Assembly: GCA_014529385.2 (NCBI GenBank)
Contig: CM043965.1
Span: forward strand, 63,137,933-63,201,932
Direction: 5' to 3'
Source of the DNA: Adiantum capillus-veneris
Taxonomy: Eukaryota; Streptophyta; Polypodiopsida; Polypodiales; Pteridaceae
Length of the DNA: 64,000 nt
In this document: positions 59,628-64,000 of the stretch, in pieces
How positions within the stretch are numbered: the stretch's first letter is position 1
Layout of the letters: each line of letters opens with the position of its first letter
Position numbers and translations under genes: made by a program
Notes under the pieces: model-generated
What the model saw: only the letters and a program-made list of their open reading frames with translations
Told to the model about the DNA's origin: nothing
Database searches by the model: none

Positions 59628-61340
59628 TGAAACCGGCCCATGGTGGGGCGGTAGGCTTTGGCTTTCACCCGAAATTCTTTACTTTAGACACACACACAGA
59701 GCACTTTTGCAAAGAGAACCTGCGACGAGAATTAACACTTGAATACACACACGACTCGGAAGCTAGAATGCCCCGAGCAGACGCCGACAACCTGTAGGCC
59801 GCAAAATTGGCGCCTCTTTCGGTATTTCTTTATTCTTTAGGAGGGTAAATTACAAAGTAAGGTCCTAGGAATCCTTTACCTGTATCACACTAGATACTAC
59901 CTGATTTGGCCAAATTTCGGCAACATAACAGTCCCAAAACTTGCGCGAAATCAATTCCCCTACTGGATCTCACTTGCACTGGCGTAAACCCTCTGATTCT
60001 TGCCCAAAAACACCAAATTCAGCTCGCTGTATTTAATGGTTTTTGCCCTGTTTTCAGCCCCAAACAGTCCCCTAACTGTCCTCTGCCAGTGGGGCACTAT
60101 TCCCAATGGTTCTAGCGTCCGTATGGCTGAAAAACAGTCAATTTGCAGCGCATACACCAGCGCTGAAAACGCACCCGTACAATGAGGTTTTGACCCTCAC
60201 CGGTGCCTGCTTTGCAGTAGCAGTTAGCTACCCCTGTTCCTGCTCAAGGAGGCTCTTGCCTTGGCACAAAAGCAAGAAACCACACAGCTGTACATCATTC
60301 AAATGAAGAGCCCTCTTGTGGGGCATCACATAACTGCACGTAGGGGATAGAGAGAGCAGTGTGTAGCGTGCAGGGCATCACTCCTAGCACCACACTGTAC
60401 ATGAGAGGGAAAGAAAGCACTCCATAGCTCTTAACCTGTGACAAGTTCTCAATGAAGCATCCCCCCCGCATAAATCGAGTGCCCCCTCTGCTACCCTGGA
60501 CCTGTAATGCATCTGTAAACAAATAGATGCAAAAAGGAGAAGATTTCCATGGCTGTCAAAACCTGCGTATCGCTGAAAACGCAGCAAAACAACCCTGTAA
60601 ACACACATCTGATACCTTCCAATGCTGAAAATGAGCTCCTTGGACCTAGGCAAAATTCATGGGAAGCTCAAAAATGGAGAGAAATGGCTGAACATCAGTG
60701 TTAACAGCTTCCAAAACTTCTCCCACAAGTCAGTTACGAGTTTTGTTCTCCCAAACTTGGTAAATTGACCAAAAAGTGCCATTTGGCACTCATGCATGCA
60801 ATTTCCCCGCATTGGGCTTCTCGCTTAAAAATCTCTCAACTGGTGCATCGGTTGACTTTGCAACAGAGTAATAAAATGTTTCCCAAGTCATACCGGAGGT
60901 AATGACGCGAACACATTTCACGGCCCAAAATAGCAGTTCCCTAAATTTTAGGAGATGCTTCCGTTGGGCTCCCATTGGTCATCTGACCATCTATCCTCAT
61001 TGGGACCGCATCCAAAAGTGCAATGTGGCCCAACTGTCGGATACTTTCTGTTGGTGATCCCACCTTGACTTTATGCCTTTATTGAGTTCGCTTCCTAGTA
61101 TCCACCAACTTGCTAAGTGCGACGGGGGGACCTATATGATCTTGAACTGAGCCTAGACATCCTTTTACTTTACGAGTTCCAGTGCCGCCCAACTTTCCAT
61201 CTGCGGGTGAAACTACCGTTTACATTGGCCATACAATGTCCAACCATTTGCAACTTCAAAAAGAGGGTCTCAAAAATAAAACAAAAATCATTGGAAAGAA
61301 ACCAACAACTAAGGTTAGCAATTGCCACGTCCCCGTGACA
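59628..61340 (-). repeat. 5' LTR of the deleted chromovirus
   Basis: Near-identical to 57081-58755, with an extra segment CCTATATGATCTTGAACTGA around 61131-61150. Confidence 0.9.
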
Positions 61341-61695
61341 AGAGCAGTTACATGAAAAGCTCAAGATCTCTATGAGCATCTGGAATCCCCAAAAGCTAGC
61401 ACCCTATGAGCTAACCATAAATGCTACCACATAACCAACAGTTCCGCGTTTTGCGCCGCAACTCGCAGGCGTCCGTACAACTTGCCATGTCATCAACCGC
61501 TCTCGCTGTTTTTTTTAAAGGTTTAGGCCACTCGGCCGAAGTACCATAAGTTGGTAGAACTTATTAAATTAATTTAGCCCACTCGGCTAGGTTTTATAAG
61601 TTGGACAATTCCTTTTGCTGCTTCTCTCACTAGAATTGGCCCTTTTATGTCCGGCGTCTATCCTTTAGGCCATGCCACGTCATCACTTTGTGACA

Positions 61696-61790
61696 TCAAA
61701 GATCTAACCGACGAGTCTTGAACTCAAGACCCATAATTCAAGAGGGAACAAAATAACTAATCACCAATGTGCTGACCTGGCATGGCGAAT
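61696..61790 (-). mobile_element. SINE fragment, interrupted by an LTR element
   Basis: The minus strand reads GCACATTGGTGATTAG (box A side), CCCTCTTGAATTATGGGTCT, box B-like GAGTTCAAGACTC and GGTTAGATCTTTGA, aligning with 1367-1450. It stops where the LTR begins at 61695. Confidence 0.7.
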
Positions 61791-62402
61791 ATACGAGCTG
61801 ATCAAAGCAGAGACTAGAGAGTAGGAGAAACCCTACGGGACAGTTGACATGGAGTAGAAGAGAGACAAAAATTCTTCAATCTGATCAAATCTTGGCACAT
61901 AAGGAAAGGAAAGTGGAGGAAAAGTTGCATACTTGTTGAGTCCTTTAGGGCAAGAGCCAAAAAGTATGGTGCCTGAAGTGCAGCTAGATATAGAAAAGAC
62001 ACATGAATCCTGTAACCACAGGAGATCTTGCCACATAAGGAAAGGATGCTAGAGAGAAAGCCAATCCGAAAATACTTGGTCAAGTTCAAGAATTATCTTT
62101 CCTTGAATGCCAAGTGGGTGGAGAAGGACTTGGCACATACTCCTCAATCGTAAGAGCTTTCACCTCCACGCTTTTGGCTTTGCACTTCCCAAGCCAACAG
62201 TTCAAGCGGACTCGACGGTTGAGTCTCGTGCAGTGTCCGCAACATAAGAGAGCCACTCCACTTTCTTGCCAACTAATCAACTAGGATTGTGAGTAGCATC
62301 AAATGATTGTGTCGTGCTCGGAACACGTTCTGGCCAAGGACCATTCCAAAAATGTTGTTCGGAGCCTATGCCATTTCAAGTTGTGTTTCAAACAAGAAAC
62401 AC
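61791..62402. other. unclassified sequence
   Basis: The minus strand has an open stretch with VEWLSYVADTARDSTVESA near 62270-62205 and further short frames to 61814. No family is recognised and stops interrupt it. Confidence 0.35.
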
Positions 62403-62684
62403 TGTAACAGACTTGGACACTCCAAGTCAAGAATCTACCATGACAGCACCAAATAACCACTTCAAAACAGTTCAGAGTTCACAATTGATTCAACACTTGT
62501 CCGGCGGAGTTCCGTGCCTAGAGATATTGGCCCCAAAGACTGGCGCCCCTTTCGGTATTTCTTTTTTGTATTAATCTGAGTTCAAAGTACAAGAGGGCGG
62601 GCACGCGCTCACACTCAGACTCTGCGTCCAAATGCTCTGAGTTGTGAGTGGCCATGCCTGCTTATTTTAAGGTACAAGGGTTGC
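62403..62684 (-). repeat. gypsy LTR fragment
   Basis: TGTAACAGACTTGGACACTC at the left and GGCGCCCCTTTCGGTATTTC near 62545 match the LTR family at 51418 and 56808. It joins RT sequence directly at 62685, so its other half and all sequence between were deleted. Confidence 0.75.
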
Positions 62685-64000
62685 AGAGCTCTATAATCGA
62701 TGCACATTCTTCAAGATCTGTCTTTCTTCAAAACCAACAACACTGGAGAGCAATATGGTGAAGTACTGGGCTAGACGAGACCCTTTTCCAAGAGGTCTTT
62801 CACTTGGTTCATAATCTCCTCATTCTGTGCTTGGCTCACACGGTAAGGTGGCCGGTTCGGTGGTGTGCTTCCAGGTATCAGATCAATCGTATGATCTTCA
62901 AGACGAGCGGGTGGTAACTCGCCTGGTAGGCCCTCTGAGAAGCAACTGGCGTGAGAGTGGAGAAAATCTTGGCGTTCTTTATCAAGTTTAGACATATTTG
63001 TTCTATCCTCATCACTCAACTCTTTCATAAAGATCGAGTAAACAAACAGACTCGATTTCATTACTTTAGAAATGGCCAAAGCCGATACAATAGGGACAGA
63101 CTCGCCCTTCAGTTTAATGTCAAGTACAATGGTTCTTCCCTTCTCTGTAGTCAATGTCGCTTTCCTCACCCGATAGTCAACCACGGCGTTGTTCTTGTGG
63201 TACCAGGGAATTCCCAAGAGAACATCACAACCTTCCAAAGGCATTACGTAAAAGTCCTCATGCCCCAAATACCCCTGACAATGCAACCGAAGTTTGCCAA
63301 TGACAGGTGTAATGGCTACGTCCCTGCCCACTAGAACAGCCTCCGCAAGTGGTCCCATCCGATCGGAAGTGATCTCGAGCCGCGCCGCCAATTCCGATGA
63401 AATGAAGTTGGCCTTGGCTCCTCCATCAAAGACGATCAGGGCCTCTTGATCTTTCACTTTGCTCCAAGCTCGGCAAAGTTCTATACTCTCGTCCATTGTG
63501 TTGGGATCAGTACCCACACAATCTGGAACCAGTCTTGTTTTCATCTTGCCTTTTCTTCCACGTTCCTCAACTACTCTCGAACTCTCTGGCCTTTCGTCGT
63601 CCTTGTCATTCTGTTCTTTCTGTGCCTTTTTAGGGCACTTCGCGGAGATATGTCCAGGTTCCCCGCATCCGAAGCACTTTCCGTCCCTGATGAAGCGAGC
63701 TCTCTCCTGAGGAGTAAGCTTGGGTCATGCATCCTTCTTTTCTGGGTTGCTCTTTCTCTTTCTACTTTCATTTGTAGAAGTCTGTTCAGCTCTTTGTGTC
63801 AAGACCTCATCAGTAGGGTAGGTCAGACTGCCAGAGTGAATGGCAAAACCCCGTTTCGCATGACTCATCAACTCCTGAATAGAAGTTGACTTCTGTTCCA
63901 AGCAGTGATCTCGGATCTCTGTAGGTAGACCCAAGGTAAACCGCTCAATCTATTCTCTGAACGAGATCTTCTTGAATGAAGAGGCGGGTAGAAAAGAGCT
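62685..64000 (-). pseudogene. Ty3/gypsy Gag-protease-RT, minus strand, runs off the window
   Basis: Best-preserved gag-pol in the window. From the right: Gag (63934-63725, with SIQELMSHAKRGFAIHSG), one TGA stop near 63724, and then an open frame down to 62771. That frame contains zinc knuckle CFGCGEPGHISAKC (about 63690), protease with IVFDGGAKANFISSELA (DGG instead of DTG/DSG) and GCDVLLGIPWY, then the RT N terminus (GLPGELPPARLEDHTIDLIP and RPPYRVS). RT continues past a stop (SPYCSPVLLVLKKD, RMCIDYRAL) and ends abruptly at an LTR fragment near 62685. The 5' part of Gag lies beyond 64000. Related to 55311-56806. Confidence 0.85.

Larger units (their letters stand above)
57081..61340 (-). mobile_element. 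internally deleted chromovirus with 1.7-kb LTRs, intact 5-bp target duplication
   Basis: LTRs 57081-58755 (1675 bp) and 59628-61340 (1713 bp) are near-identical direct repeats. Flanks are AGAGC on both sides (57076-57080 and 61341-61345). The 872-bp interior holds, in minus orientation, a primer-binding site, the first about 30 codons of Gag, then integrase/chromodomain end and a purine tract. Everything between is missing. The LTRs differ by scattered substitutions and a roughly 38-bp indel near 61132, so the insertion is relatively young for this window. Nested in the LTR 56808-61695. Confidence 0.9.
56808..61695 (-). repeat. 5' LTR of the minus-strand gypsy element, split by a nested element
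   Basis: The two parts 56808-57080 and 61346-61695 together make about 623 bp, matching the solo LTR at 51418-52040 in length and landmarks. The minus-strand start TGTCACAAAGTGATGACGTG is at 61695 and the end is next to the primer-binding site. The LTR landed in a SINE (61696-61790); the flank on that side is TCAAA. Confidence 0.75.

Noticed and set aside
62951-63889. Plus-strand open frames of 127 and 147 codons
   Set aside because: Antisense shadows of the well-preserved minus-strand gypsy Gag-protease-RT.

Overview
This window is a stretch of plant nuclear DNA made almost entirely of old, nested transposable elements and microsatellites. It holds one recognisable host gene. The evidence for a land plant is an FPA-type RRM/SPOC gene with short introns on the minus strand (31784-33977), a decayed plant-style centromeric histone copy, Ty1/copia and Ty3/gypsy chromovirus elements primed by initiator-Met tRNA, an L1-type LINE, and tRNA-derived SINEs. 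The sequence does not settle the lineage. The abundance of long pure (CT)n, (AG)n and (AC)n arrays and the unusual DNA transposase suggest a large, repeat-rich genome, possibly a fern or gymnosperm, but that is only an impression.

Layout: 1-3288 is a gag-only copia-type element carrying a SINE with a (CT)n tail. 3289-9480 holds a gypsy protease scrap and transposase copy A (plus strand) facing an unidentified minus-strand remnant. 9498-16310 holds a Tat-like gypsy pol remnant, a second gypsy integrase remnant and a LINE. 16756-18626 is a microsatellite-dense block with SINE pieces, a CENH3-like pseudogene and a microsatellite-flanked hairpin. 18689-23281 has an unidentified plus-strand remnant facing transposase copy B (minus strand). 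23300-31700 is mostly unrecognised, with a copia gag remnant, a perfect short inverted repeat and a tandem repeat.

The FPA-like gene has its third RRM, SPOC domain and conserved C terminus, but the exons for the first two RRMs are not seen. Its upstream side (34.1-40.4 kb) is packed with minus-oriented gypsy LTR fragments. 40.5-55.3 kb is a decayed copia element split by an 11.6-kb chromovirus (42850-54406), which was itself invaded by a solo LTR, a 0.3-kb dispersed repeat and a long inverted repeat. 55.3-64.0 kb holds two more minus-strand gypsy gag-pol copies and a 4.26-kb internally deleted chromovirus (57081-61340) with an intact 5-bp target duplication.

Most interesting: two diverged copies of a protein with a D...D...CxxC...CxxH...E layout. 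This looks like a cut-and-paste transposase of the RAG1/Transib-like (C/DxxH) type. It is not one of the usual plant superfamilies I recognise.
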